7,431 nucleotides of DNA from Elusimicrobia bacterium RIFCSPLOWO2_01_FULL_54_10 (lineage in GTDB: Bacteria; Elusimicrobiota; Elusimicrobia; 2-02-FULL-39-32): contig MGUQ01000074.1 of NCBI GenBank assembly GCA_001799975.1, positions 1,996 through 9,426 on the forward strand, read 5' to 3'. Made by a program: the position numbers and the translations under genes. Positions 1 to 5,622 of this stretch are shown here, in pieces (the stretch's first letter is position 1; each line of letters starts with the position of its first letter). A model generated the notes under the pieces. That model ran no database searches and was not told where the DNA came from. It saw only the letters and a list, made by a program, of their open reading frames with translations.

Positions 1-975
1 CGCTGGCCAGTGCCACGCCTTTGGGCACCAGGGCCACGATGGATTTGTTCTCGCCGATGTCCAGAGTTAATTCTATGAGAGGGCCTCGGAAGCGGGTTTT
101 GGATATTTTCCCGTGCACTTGCAGCGTTTCAGGGTTTGAGCTGACATACACATCGTTGGGGCGGAAGTAAATCCTCACCTTGTCCCCCAGTTTGAACCCG
201 CTCACCGTGAATTTGAAAGGCCCCCAGCACACCAGCTCGGGCTCGTTCATCTTTGACTCGATGTAGTTGGTTTCCCCCACGAACTGCGCCACAAAGTGCG
301 TGGCGGGCTTGTCGAAAATTTCAAGCGCGGTGCCTTCCTGCTCAATGGCCCCTTTGTTCATCACAAGGATGCGGTCGGCAATTTCCAGCGCCTCGTGCTG
401 GTCGTGCGTGACAAAGAGCGTCGTCACTTCGGTTTCTTCATGCAGGCGGGTGATCCAATGGCGCAGTTCATCGCGCACTTTGGCGTCCAGGGCGCAAAAG
501 GTTCGTCTAGGAGAAGCACGCGGGGCCGGGGTGCGAGGGCGCGGGCCAAAGCCACTCTCTGCCTCTGGCCGCCGGAGAGTTGGGAAGGATAGCGCTTACC
601 CAGGCCGTCGAGCTGAATCAGTTTTAAGAGCTCGGAAACCCTCTGATTGATTTTTTCCTTCGGGACTTTTCGCACTTTCAAGCCGAAAGCGATGTTCTGC
701 TCCACGGTCATGTGCTTGAAAAGAGCGTAGTGCTGGAAAACAAACCCCACATTGCGGTCTTTGGCGGCAAGAGATGTAGCCTCTTCGCCGGTCAGCTTCA
801 CATCTCCGGAATCCGGTGTTTCGAGGCCCGCGATGATGCGCAGGAGCGTGCTTTTACCGGATCCGCTCGGGCCCAATATGGCCACAAGCGAGCCGGTTTT
901 CACCTGAAAGCTCACATCGCGCACGGCGGTGAACCTGTTGAAGCGTTTGGTAAGGCCTGTGACTTCAATGCTCAA
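1..975 (-). CDS. cysA: Sulfate/thiosulfate ABC transporter ATPase CysA, partial, with a one-base frameshift
   Basis: This is the cytoplasmic ATPase that powers sulfate/thiosulfate import through CysT and CysW. The first frame shows Walker [10 protein letters not shown] (residues 35-43), Q-loop Gln81, signature LSGGQ (133-137) and Walker B with Asp157-Glu158. After Phe160 (codon 496-498) the frame breaks. Adding one base between 495 and 496 turns TTT-GCG into TTT-GGC-GCC and restores the family sequence [11 protein letters not shown], the switch His191 (VTHDQ) and a C-terminal regulatory domain, open to position 1. As written, the first frame ends near 424 after 183 residues, without the H-loop. 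The start is taken as TTG at 975: GGAGGAAA lies 4 bases upstream and TTGA overlaps the cysW stop, suggesting translational coupling. About 325 codons are present against roughly 365 in E. coli CysA. The call is firm; whether the frameshift is real or a sequence error is open. Confidence 0.93.
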
Positions 976-1841
976 GAAATTTCCTCCGCCAGGCGGCTGG
1001 CTTCGAGGTCCTGGTCCCGCCGCCATTCAACGAAACTTTTTACAGCCAGTGTCACCAGGGCAAGAAGGGCTAATATGGATGCCACGGCAAACGCGGCCAC
1101 ATAATTGTACTCATTGTAGAGAATTTCCACATGCAGAGGAATGGTATTGGTGAGACCGCGGATATGTCCGGACACCACTGAGACGGCTCCGAATTCCCCC
1201 ATGGCGCGCGCATTGGTCAAAATCACCCCGTAAAGAAGTCCCCATTTGATGTTGGGGAGCGTGACATGCCAAAAAGTCTGCCAGCCGCTTGCCCCAAGCA
1301 CGACGGAGGCTTCTTCTTCGTCGGTGCCCTGGGCCTGCATGAGAGGAATAAGTTCCCGCGCCACAAAAGGGAATGTCACAAAAACCGTGGCCAGTATGAT
1401 TCCGGGGATGGCGAATATGATTTTGATGTCGTGCTCGGCCAGCCAGGGCCCCAAAAATCCCTGCAGTCCGAAAAGCAGGACATAAATAAGCCCGGAAACC
1501 ACCGGCGAAACGGCGAAGGGCAGGTCGATGAGCGTGATGAGCACATTTTTTCCGAAAAACTCATATTTGCCGATGGCCCAGGCGGCGGCCAGGCCAAAAA
1601 TAAGGTTCAGAACCACCGAAGCCGCCGCGGCAATAAGGGTCAGACGGACGGCGGACAAAGCGTCGGGATCTTTAAGGGATTCGGCATAAACGCCAAATCC
1701 TTTTTCAAGAGCGCGTGTGAAAACCGCGGCCAAAGGAACGAAAAGAAAAATCCCCAGGAATAGCAGTGCGGTGCCAATGAGGATCCGCCGCACCCAGGCC
1801 GGCTCCGTGATGGCCAGATTCGGTTTATTATTGGAGGACAT
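972..1841 (-). CDS. cysW: Sulfate ABC transporter permease CysW
   Basis: This is the second inner-membrane permease of the sulfate importer and pairs with CysT to form the channel. The 289-residue protein has several hydrophobic segments (about 18-42, 65-90, 100-128, 142-165, 200-225 and 248-270). The EAA loop that contacts the ATPase lies near 176-205 ([21 protein letters not shown]). The C-terminal part, with [15 protein letters not shown] and LYNEYNY, is typical of CysW rather than CysT. I chose the ATG at 1841 because GGGGAG lies just upstream; an in-frame ATG at 1856 would add five residues but has no ribosome binding site. It overlaps the end of cysT by 14 bases, and its own TGA (972-974) overlaps the TTG start of cysA, so the three genes are very likely co-translated from one mRNA. 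Confidence 0.95.
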   Translation of the reverse strand: MSSNNKPNLAITEPAWVRRILIGTALLFLGIFLFVPLAAVFTRALEKGFGVYAESLKDPDALSAVRLTLIAAAASVVLNLIFGLAAAWAIGKYEFFGKNVLITLIDLPFAVSPVVSGLIYVLLFGLQGFLGPWLAEHDIKIIFAIPGIILATVFVTFPFVARELIPLMQAQGTDEEEASVVLGASGWQTFWHVTLPNIKWGLLYGVILTNARAMGEFGAVSVVSGHIRGLTNTIPLHVEILYNEYNYVAAFAVASILALLALVTLAVKSFVEWRRDQDLEASRLAEEIS

Positions 1842-2709
1842 AGCTTGTCTCCCCATGGTCCGCTTGATGTCGGCTGCGGCCCCACCACTGCAGAAGATTG
1901 ATAGACAGGAGCATCAAGAATGATATCACCAGCATTACGAGCGCGATGGCGGTGGCTCCGGCATAATCATATTGCTCCAGTTTTGTGACGATCAGCAAGG
2001 TTGTAATTTCCGTTTTCATGGGCATGTTTCCCGAGATGAATATGACGGAGCCGTATTCCCCCACGGCGCGGGCGAACGACAGGGTAAATCCCGTAAGAAG
2101 CGCGGGCCAGATGCTGGGAAAGATGACCAAGCGGAAAGTCCTCCACCGCCCTGCTCCAAGACTGACGGAGGCCTCTTCTTCCCCCCTGTCCATTTCTTCC
2201 AGCACGGGCTGAACCGTGCGCACCACAAAGGGCAGCCCGATGAAAGTCAGCGCCACAAGAACTCCCAACGGAGTGAAAGCCACTTCAATCCCAAATTTTG
2301 CCAGAATGCTGCCAATCCATCCTTGCTTTGTGTAAAGGTCCGTGAGCGCAATGCCAGCAACAGCCGTAGGGAGCGCAAAAGGCAGGTCCACCAGGGCGTC
2401 CACAATGCGCTTGCCGGGAAATTGATAACGCACAAGCACCCAGGCCACAAGCAGCCCAAAGACAGCGTTGATGAGCGCCCCGGCGAACGATGCTCCGAAG
2501 GTCAGCTTATAGGAGGCCATCACGCGCGGGTCTGTGACCGTGCGCCAGAACTCCGCCCAGGTCAGGTCCAGAGTGCGGATGAGGATGCCCGAGAGCGGAA
2601 TGAGCACGATGAGGCTCACATAAACCAATGTGAACCCCATGGTGAGCCCAAACCCGGGTATGACGCTGTATTTTTTAAGGCCGGTAGATTTGATCGAAAG
2701 ATCCTCCAT
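1828..2709 (-). CDS. cysT: Sulfate ABC transporter permease CysT (CysU)
   Basis: This is the first inner-membrane permease of the sulfate importer. The 293-residue form starts at the ATG at 2709, where AAGGTG lies 10 bases upstream. An in-frame ATG at 2757 would add 16 Arg- and Cys-containing residues (RKRTRC) that do not resemble the family N terminus. Family matches include the N-terminal VIPGF segment (16-20), [13 protein letters not shown] (107-119), [12 protein letters not shown] (161-172), the EAA loop (about 178-207) and [12 protein letters not shown] (217-228). Length is close to E. coli CysT (277). The start lies 35 bases inside the 3' end of sbp in another frame, and the stop overlaps cysW, so this is the second cistron of the sbp-cysT-cysW-cysA operon. 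The C-terminal tail after residue 276 is hydrophilic and of no known role. Confidence 0.95.
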   Translation of the reverse strand: MEDLSIKSTGLKKYSVIPGFGLTMGFTLVYVSLIVLIPLSGILIRTLDLTWAEFWRTVTDPRVMASYKLTFGASFAGALINAVFGLLVAWVLVRYQFPGKRIVDALVDLPFALPTAVAGIALTDLYTKQGWIGSILAKFGIEVAFTPLGVLVALTFIGLPFVVRTVQPVLEEMDRGEEEASVSLGAGRWRTFRLVIFPSIWPALLTGFTLSFARAVGEYGSVIFISGNMPMKTEITTLLIVTKLEQYDYAGATAIALVMLVISFLMLLSINLLQWWGRSRHQADHGETSYVLQ

Positions 2710-3679
2710 CAGAAAAATGCACCTTGTGCGCTTTCTGCCAACCGCCAAAAATTTCATCGATTGTGAAGAGTTTCAGCGTAGGGAAAGAAGGCGCCGCCTT
2801 AACAGCCTTGATTCTGCTGCGGTAGTAATGCTTGGCCGCGATTTTCTGCCCTTCAGGGCTGTAGAGATATTCTAGATAAGACTTTGCAAGCGCCTCATTG
2901 CCATGCTTCTTGGCCACCTTCTCAACCACGGCCACGGAAGGCTCCGCCAGGATGCTTAAGGAAGGGACAATGATCTCGAACTTGTCCTTGCCCAGTTCAT
3001 TGGAAGCGAGAAACGCCTCGTTTTCCCAGCTGACAAAAACATCTCCGATGCCGCGCTGGGCGAATGTGGTGGTGGCGCCGCGCGCGCCGGAATCCAGCAC
3101 GGGAACATTCTTAAAAACACGGCTGACGAAATCCCTGGCTTTGGTTTCATCGTTTCCATATTTTTTGAGAGCGTATCCCCAGGCGGCCAAATAATTCCAC
3201 CGCGCTCCTCCGGAAGTTTTGGGGTTGGGCGTAATGACGGAAACTCCCGGCTTGGCCAGATCGTCCCAGTCCTTGATGGCCTTGGGGTTGCCCTTTCGCA
3301 CCAGGAACACGATGGTGGAGGTATATGGCGCGCTGTTGTTGGGAAACTTCTTTTGCCAGTCTGCCGGCAGGAGTTTGGCGCGTTCCGCGATGGCATCAAT
3401 GTCGTAAGCCAGCGCCAATGTGACGACATCGGCTTCCAGCCCGTCAATGACCGCGCGTGCCTGCTTGCCCGAGCCGCCGTGAGACTGCTGGACGGTGAGC
3501 ACATCGCCGGTTTTTTCTTTCCAATGCCTGGCGAACGCTGCGTTGAACTCCTGATAGAGCTCCCGCGTCGGGTCATAAGATACATTGAGAAGTTTCACAT
3601 CTTTGGCCCAGGCGTTGACGGATAAAAGCCCCGCAATGAGTCCAATAAACCAACCTTTATGAATCAATATTTTTTTCAT
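2675..3679 (-). CDS. sbp: Sulfate-binding periplasmic protein Sbp
   Basis: This protein captures sulfate (possibly thiosulfate) in the periplasm and delivers it to CysT/CysW. The 334-residue protein begins with a Sec signal peptide (MKK, hydrophobic core 9-22, likely cleavage after AWA at residue 25). The mature protein carries the family sequence [13 protein letters not shown] (30-42), the anion-binding loop SHGGSGKQ (66-73), [17 protein letters not shown] (84-100), [18 protein letters not shown], then [16 protein letters not shown] (155-170) and [11 protein letters not shown]. These match Sbp rather than looser relatives; the related CysP cannot be excluded on ligand preference. AAGGAG (3686-3691) with a 6-base spacing supports the ATG at 3679. 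It is the first structural gene of the importer operon and follows a leader region with a terminator, so its transcription is probably attenuated. Confidence 0.96.
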   Translation of the reverse strand: MKKILIHKGWFIGLIAGLLSVNAWAKDVKLLNVSYDPTRELYQEFNAAFARHWKEKTGDVLTVQQSHGGSGKQARAVIDGLEADVVTLALAYDIDAIAERAKLLPADWQKKFPNNSAPYTSTIVFLVRKGNPKAIKDWDDLAKPGVSVITPNPKTSGGARWNYLAAWGYALKKYGNDETKARDFVSRVFKNVPVLDSGARGATTTFAQRGIGDVFVSWENEAFLASNELGKDKFEIIVPSLSILAEPSVAVVEKVAKKHGNEALAKSYLEYLYSPEGQKIAAKHYYRSRIKAVKAAPSFPTLKLFTIDEIFGGWQKAHKVHFSDGGSFDQIYRP

Positions 3680-3685
3680 TATTGG

Positions 3686-3691
3686 CTCCTT
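3686..3691 (-). promoter_or_regulatory. Shine-Dalgarno site of sbp
   Basis: AAGGAG lies six bases before the sbp ATG and downstream of the leader terminator, so it is transcribed only when the terminator is read through. It fixes the sbp start at 3679. Confidence 0.8.
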
Positions 3692-3716
3692 ATTATATTA
3701 GATATTCAGTCGCGGC

Positions 3717-3751
3717 AAATAAAAAACCCACTTTCCGGTTGGAAGTGGGTT
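3717..3751 (-). terminator. Intrinsic terminator in the sbp leader (attenuator)
   Basis: Read on the minus strand, AACCCACTTCC (3751-3741), loop AACC, then GGAAAGTGGGTT (3736-3725) forms an 11-bp stem with a single bulged A. A T tract follows directly (TTTTTTATTT, 3726-3717). This is a textbook rho-independent terminator. It stands between the promoter (3863-3890) and sbp, with no complete upstream gene other than the short Met/Cys ORF, so it must act as a conditional terminator of the importer operon. On the plus strand the following T run is broken (GTTTTGCC), so leftward transcription is the natural reading. Confidence 0.85.
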
Positions 3752-3775
3752 GTTTTGCCTTTTTACAGCTGATGA

Positions 3776-3850
3776 TTACAAAGCGATAAAACCCTCTCCC
3801 GCGGAGCGGCTACACATGCACATCATCATTTGATATTTATTTGCGTTCAT
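3776..3850 (-). CDS. Met/Cys-rich leader peptide of the sulfate importer operon (24 aa)
   Basis: A 24-codon ORF (ATG 3850, TAA 3778-3776) lies between a consensus promoter and an intrinsic terminator upstream of sbp. Residues 8-13 read Met-Met-Met-Cys-Met-Cys; the Cys codons are TGC at 3820-3818 and TGT at 3814-3812. The rest is ordinary (Ser-Arg-Ser-Ala-Gly-Glu-Gly-Phe). Clustered codons for the amino acid made by the controlled pathway are the hallmark of attenuation leaders such as those of trp and his operons, and cysteine-rich leader ORFs are known before sulfur genes in mycobacteria. The predicted transcript begins only 5-7 bases before the ATG, with no usable Shine-Dalgarno site, so translation may be near-leaderless. 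The peptide probably has no function of its own; the act of translation is what matters. Expression is inferred. Confidence 0.75.
   Translation of the reverse strand: MNANKYQMMMCMCSRSAGEGFIAL
3790..3809 (-). promoter_or_regulatory. Switching segment: anti-antiterminator hairpin and antiterminator arm
   Basis: On the minus strand CCGC (3809-3806) and GCGG (3802-3799) form a short GC hairpin starting two bases after the last Cys codon of the leader ORF. The following segment GGGAGAGGGTT (3800-3790) shares bases with that hairpin. It can instead pair with the entire 5' arm of the terminator, AACCCACTTCC (3751-3741): 10 of 11 positions pair, counting one G-U, with a single A-A mismatch. The two folds are mutually exclusive. 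A ribosome stalled at the Cys codons would cover CCGC and free the antiterminator arm. Pairing was checked by hand; no folding energies were calculated. Confidence 0.7.
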
Positions 3851-3862
3851 AACTTCCACACC

Positions 3863-3890
3863 ATTATACAAACGTTAAAAAAGCTGTCAA
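3863..3890 (-). promoter_or_regulatory. Promoter of the leader-sbp-cysTWA operon
   Basis: A perfect sigma-70-type promoter on the minus strand: -35 TTGACA (3890-3885), 16-base spacer, -10 TATAAT (3868-3863). The predicted start is at about 3857-3855, only 5-7 bases before the ATG of the leader ORF. With both hexamers matching consensus, initiation should be strong, which fits control exerted later, at the terminator. Confidence 0.88.
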
Positions 3891-3899
3891 TAGGCCTGT

Positions 3900-3926
3900 T
3901 TGATTTTGCTTTATGGATGTTATATT
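3900..3926 (+). promoter_or_regulatory. Promoter of the cysteine synthase gene
   Basis: An extended -10 element, TGTTATATT (TG at 3918-3919, hexamer 3921-3926), lies seven bases before the first ATG of the cysteine synthase gene. A possible -35, TTGATT (3900-3905), is 15 bases upstream, a short spacing that the TG extension could offset. The predicted start falls at or next to the ATG. The -35 elements of this promoter and the divergent importer promoter are only about 10 bases apart, so a regulator binding between them could act on both. Confidence 0.6.
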
Positions 3927-3933
3927 TTAGTTC

Positions 3934-4872
3934 ATGATGATGTTAAATTCGATTTTAGACTCCATCGGAAACACCCCTCTCATCAAGCTAAATTCCTTCC
4001 AGCGCTGGATCCCTGAGAAAGCGGCCATTTATGCCAAGGCGGAGTTTCAAAACCCGGGCGGTTCTGTCAAAGACCGTCCCGCAAAAAAAATGATCCTGGA
4101 AGCCATCAAATCCGGTGAGCTCACTAAAGAGAAAACCATTATAGACTCCACCTCCGGCAACACCGGCATCGGTTATTCCCTGGTGGCGGCAGCTTTGGGG
4201 TATAAGCTGGAGATTGTCATGCCCGAAAACGCCTCTGGGAAACGGCGCGTCAGCGAGGCGCTCGGCGCCAAAGTCACATTCACGGACCCCTTGGAAGGTT
4301 CCGACGGCGCCATCATCGAGGCCAAAAAGATTTATGACGCCAACCCCGGAAAATATTACATGCCGGACCAATATAACAATCCCAACAACTGGAAGGCCCA
4401 CTACGAAACCACGGCTGAAGAGATCTGGAAGCAGACGGACGGCAAGCTCACTCATTTCGTGGCTGGCATCGGCACTTCCGGCACGCTGATGGGCACGGGC
4501 CGGCGGCTGAAAGAGTTGAACAATAAAATTCAAATCATCGCGGTGGAACCCGCGGGCGACGTGCACGGGCTGGAAGGCATGAAGCACATGGCCTCCTCCA
4601 TCGTGCCCGGGATTTATGATGAGAAGGTCCACGACCGCAAAATTTCCGTGCACACCGAAGACGCATATGAGATGACCTGCCGTCTGGCCCGCCAGGAAGG
4701 CATCCTCTGCGGCTACTCCTCGGGCGCGGCTCTGCAGGCCTGCTACGACCTGGCCCACGAAATTAAGGACGGCATGATTGTGACCGTCTTCCCGGACGGC
4801 GGGGACCGCTATCTGCGCACCCAGTTCTGGGACGAAGTCCTCAAGTACTGGGAACAGCATTGGAAGTCTTAG
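3934..4872 (+). CDS. cysM: Cysteine synthase (CysK/CysM family, PLP-dependent)
   Basis: A fold-type II PLP enzyme that forms cysteine from an activated serine (O-acetylserine or O-phosphoserine) and sulfide or another sulfur donor in the cytoplasm. The 312-residue protein has the opening IGNTPL (11-16), Schiff-base Lys46 in NPGGSVKDR, the substrate loop STSGNTG (72-78), the PLP phosphate-binding glycine/threonine loop GIGTSGT (178-184) and a C-terminal SSGAA (262-266). The sequence HFVAGIGTSGTLMGTGR resembles CysM-type enzymes, and the QYNNPNN stretch also recalls cystathionine beta-synthase relatives. The symbol is therefore tentative, and the true co-substrate cannot be read off. There is no Shine-Dalgarno site; three ATG codons stand in tandem (3934-3942), and the promoter -10 is seven bases upstream, so the mRNA may be leaderless. 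It is divergent from the sulfate importer operon. Its last 57 bases recur downstream at 5528-5583. Confidence 0.9.
   Translation: MMMLNSILDSIGNTPLIKLNSFQRWIPEKAAIYAKAEFQNPGGSVKDRPAKKMILEAIKSGELTKEKTIIDSTSGNTGIGYSLVAAALGYKLEIVMPENASGKRRVSEALGAKVTFTDPLEGSDGAIIEAKKIYDANPGKYYMPDQYNNPNNWKAHYETTAEEIWKQTDGKLTHFVAGIGTSGTLMGTGRRLKELNNKIQIIAVEPAGDVHGLEGMKHMASSIVPGIYDEKVHDRKISVHTEDAYEMTCRLARQEGILCGYSSGAALQACYDLAHEIKDGMIVTVFPDGGDRYLRTQFWDEVLKYWEQHWKS
4816..4872 (+). repeat. Direct repeat, copy 1 (3' end of the cysteine synthase gene)
   Basis: Bases 4816-4850 are identical over 35 bp to 5528-5562. The next 22 bases, through the stop codon (4870-4872), align with 5563-5583 at about 14 of 21 positions with one gap. 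This copy lies within the intact gene. The two copies are 712 bp apart and enclose exactly the mntA-hepT pair. Confidence 0.9.
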
Positions 4873-4884
4873 TTCGTTGCTATT

Positions 4885-4893
4885 TGATATAAT
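4885..4893 (+). promoter_or_regulatory. Extended -10 promoter of mntA-hepT
   Basis: TGATATAAT is a perfect extended -10 element (TG at 4885-4886, TATAAT at 4888-4893) ending six bases before the mntA ATG. No convincing -35 is visible at 16-18 bases, which extended -10 promoters do not need. The predicted start lies at about the A of the ATG, giving a leaderless mRNA. The element sits just after the cysteine synthase stop codon. Confidence 0.6.
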
Positions 4894-4899
4894 TTTGCC

Positions 4900-5190
4900 A
4901 TGGGAATTCAAGAAATTATAAAGGAAAAAAGGCAGGAAATTCTAAAGATTTCTGCCAAGCATGGCGCTATCAATGTCCGAATTTTCGGCTCAGTCGCTCG
5001 GGGAGATGCCCGGCCGGAGAGCGATTTGGACATTTTAGTGGATGTTGCTCCCGTGCATTCCCCCTTTTTTCCAGGCGGCCTTAGCGCCGATCTTGAGGAA
5101 CTGCTCGGCAGAAAAGTGGATATTCTCACGCCAGGCGGGCTTCACTGGTACATTCGGGACAGCGTTCTAAAAGAAGCCGTCCCATTATGA
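4900..5190 (+). CDS. mntA: MntA-type nucleotidyltransferase antitoxin
   Basis: A 96-residue minimal nucleotidyltransferase (MNT domain). Its active site is visible as Gly30-Ser31 in FGSVARGDARPESDLD, with metal-binding Asp42 and Asp44 and a likely third carboxylate at Asp74 (KVDIL). In characterised MntA-HepT pairs the enzyme uses ATP to AMPylate a tyrosine of the HEPN toxin, which silences it; all needed residues are present here, so an active antitoxin is inferred. The ATG at 4900 has no Shine-Dalgarno site but follows an extended -10 by six bases. The stop overlaps the hepT start as ATGA (5187-5190), giving tight coupling, with antitoxin first. The gene begins 27 bases after the cysteine synthase stop and lies inside the 57-bp direct repeats. 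Confidence 0.9.
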   Translation: MGIQEIIKEKRQEILKISAKHGAINVRIFGSVARGDARPESDLDILVDVAPVHSPFFPGGLSADLEELLGRKVDILTPGGLHWYIRDSVLKEAVPL

Positions 5191-5519
5191 AAGACGACAG
5201 CCTATATTTAATTCATATTGGCGAATGCATTGAACGCATTGAAAAATACACCAAAATGGGAAAGGATGACTTTGTTCTAAACCAATTGACACAAGATGCC
5301 GTTATGAGAAACCTACAAACTCTTGCCGAATCCACAAAGCGGTTGTCCGATAGCTTCAAAACATCACATCCCGAAGTTGACTGGAAAGGCATCGCTGGTT
5401 TTCGAAATGTAGCTGTACACGATTATCTTGGAATTGACCCCTTGCGTATATGGGATATCGTGCAGAAGGACATCCCGGATCTCAAACTCAAAATCACGCC
5501 TCTTATTCCCAAACGATGA
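5187..5519 (+). CDS. hepT: HepT-type HEPN ribonuclease toxin
   Basis: A 110-residue HEPN (DUF86-like) protein and partner of the upstream MntA. The catalytic signature R-X4-H-X-Y is complete: Arg73, His78 and Tyr80 in FRNVAVHDYLG. In this family Arg and His form the RNase site in a dimer, and the Tyr is the residue AMPylated by MntA. The N-terminal helix pattern (LIHIGECIERIEKYTKMGKDDF) and the ending KDIPDLKLKI are usual for the family, and length is normal. The ATG overlaps the mntA stop by four bases. Nothing suggests decay, so this is likely an intact type VII toxin-antitoxin pair; the RNA target cannot be predicted. No terminator is visible after it; a remnant of the cysteine synthase gene starts 9 bases downstream. 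Confidence 0.9.
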   Translation: MKDDSLYLIHIGECIERIEKYTKMGKDDFVLNQLTQDAVMRNLQTLAESTKRLSDSFKTSHPEVDWKGIAGFRNVAVHDYLGIDPLRIWDIVQKDIPDLKLKITPLIPKR

Positions 5520-5527
5520 ACCCCTTT

Positions 5528-5583
5528 CGCACCCAGTTCTGGGACGAAGTCCTCAAGTACTGTGGCAGCACTGAAAGTTGTAA
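5528..5583 (+). pseudogene. Remnant of the cysteine synthase 3' end (direct repeat, copy 2)
   Basis: Bases 5528-5562 are identical to 4816-4850 of the cysteine synthase gene and would encode its RTQFWDEVLKY. The following bases, to a TAA at 5581-5583, still align with the gene's last codons. Here one base is missing and several are changed, including TGG to TGA, so the reading is broken. It has no start and no upstream part of the gene. It marks the far edge of the mntA-hepT segment. Weak similarity may run on a little further (5584-5613 against 4873-4898), but that was judged by eye only. Confidence 0.85.
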
Positions 5584-5622
5584 TCACTCGCCATAAATAT
5601 ATCTCTGCTTCACAATCTTGAA

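Noticed and set aside
1026..1026. Upstream ATG for cysA at 1026
   Set aside because: It adds 17 residues (Gly/Pro-rich) overlapping cysW and is not family-like; TTG at 975 has a strong Shine-Dalgarno site and a coupling overlap.
1972..2766. 264-codon plus-strand frame opposite cysT
   Set aside because: It is very polar and low in family-like character, lies opposite a conserved permease, and has no ribosome binding site.
3692..3697. TATAAT between the leader terminator and sbp as a second promoter
   Set aside because: It would start transcription after the Shine-Dalgarno site, lacks a -35 and a TG extension, and lies in an AT-rich stretch.
3717..3757. Terminator hairpin as an end signal for plus-strand transcription
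   Set aside because: No gene ends upstream on the plus strand, and the T run after the stem is interrupted there; the minus-strand T tract is much better.
3717..3856. SAM riboswitch or other known sulfur riboswitch in the sbp leader
   Set aside because: The leader is short, lacks the conserved S-box start and multi-stem junction, and is explained by the coding ORF plus attenuator.
3740..3858. Alternative pairing of TGGAAGT (3858-3852) with ACTTCCA (3746-3740)
   Set aside because: Seven bases do pair, but the predicted RNA start falls inside the first partner, so the pairing is probably incomplete in the transcript; the 3800-3790 segment is the better antiterminator.
3988..4911. 307-codon minus-strand frame opposite the cysteine synthase gene
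   Set aside because: It is a codon-bias shadow of a clearly conserved enzyme, with no domain features of its own.
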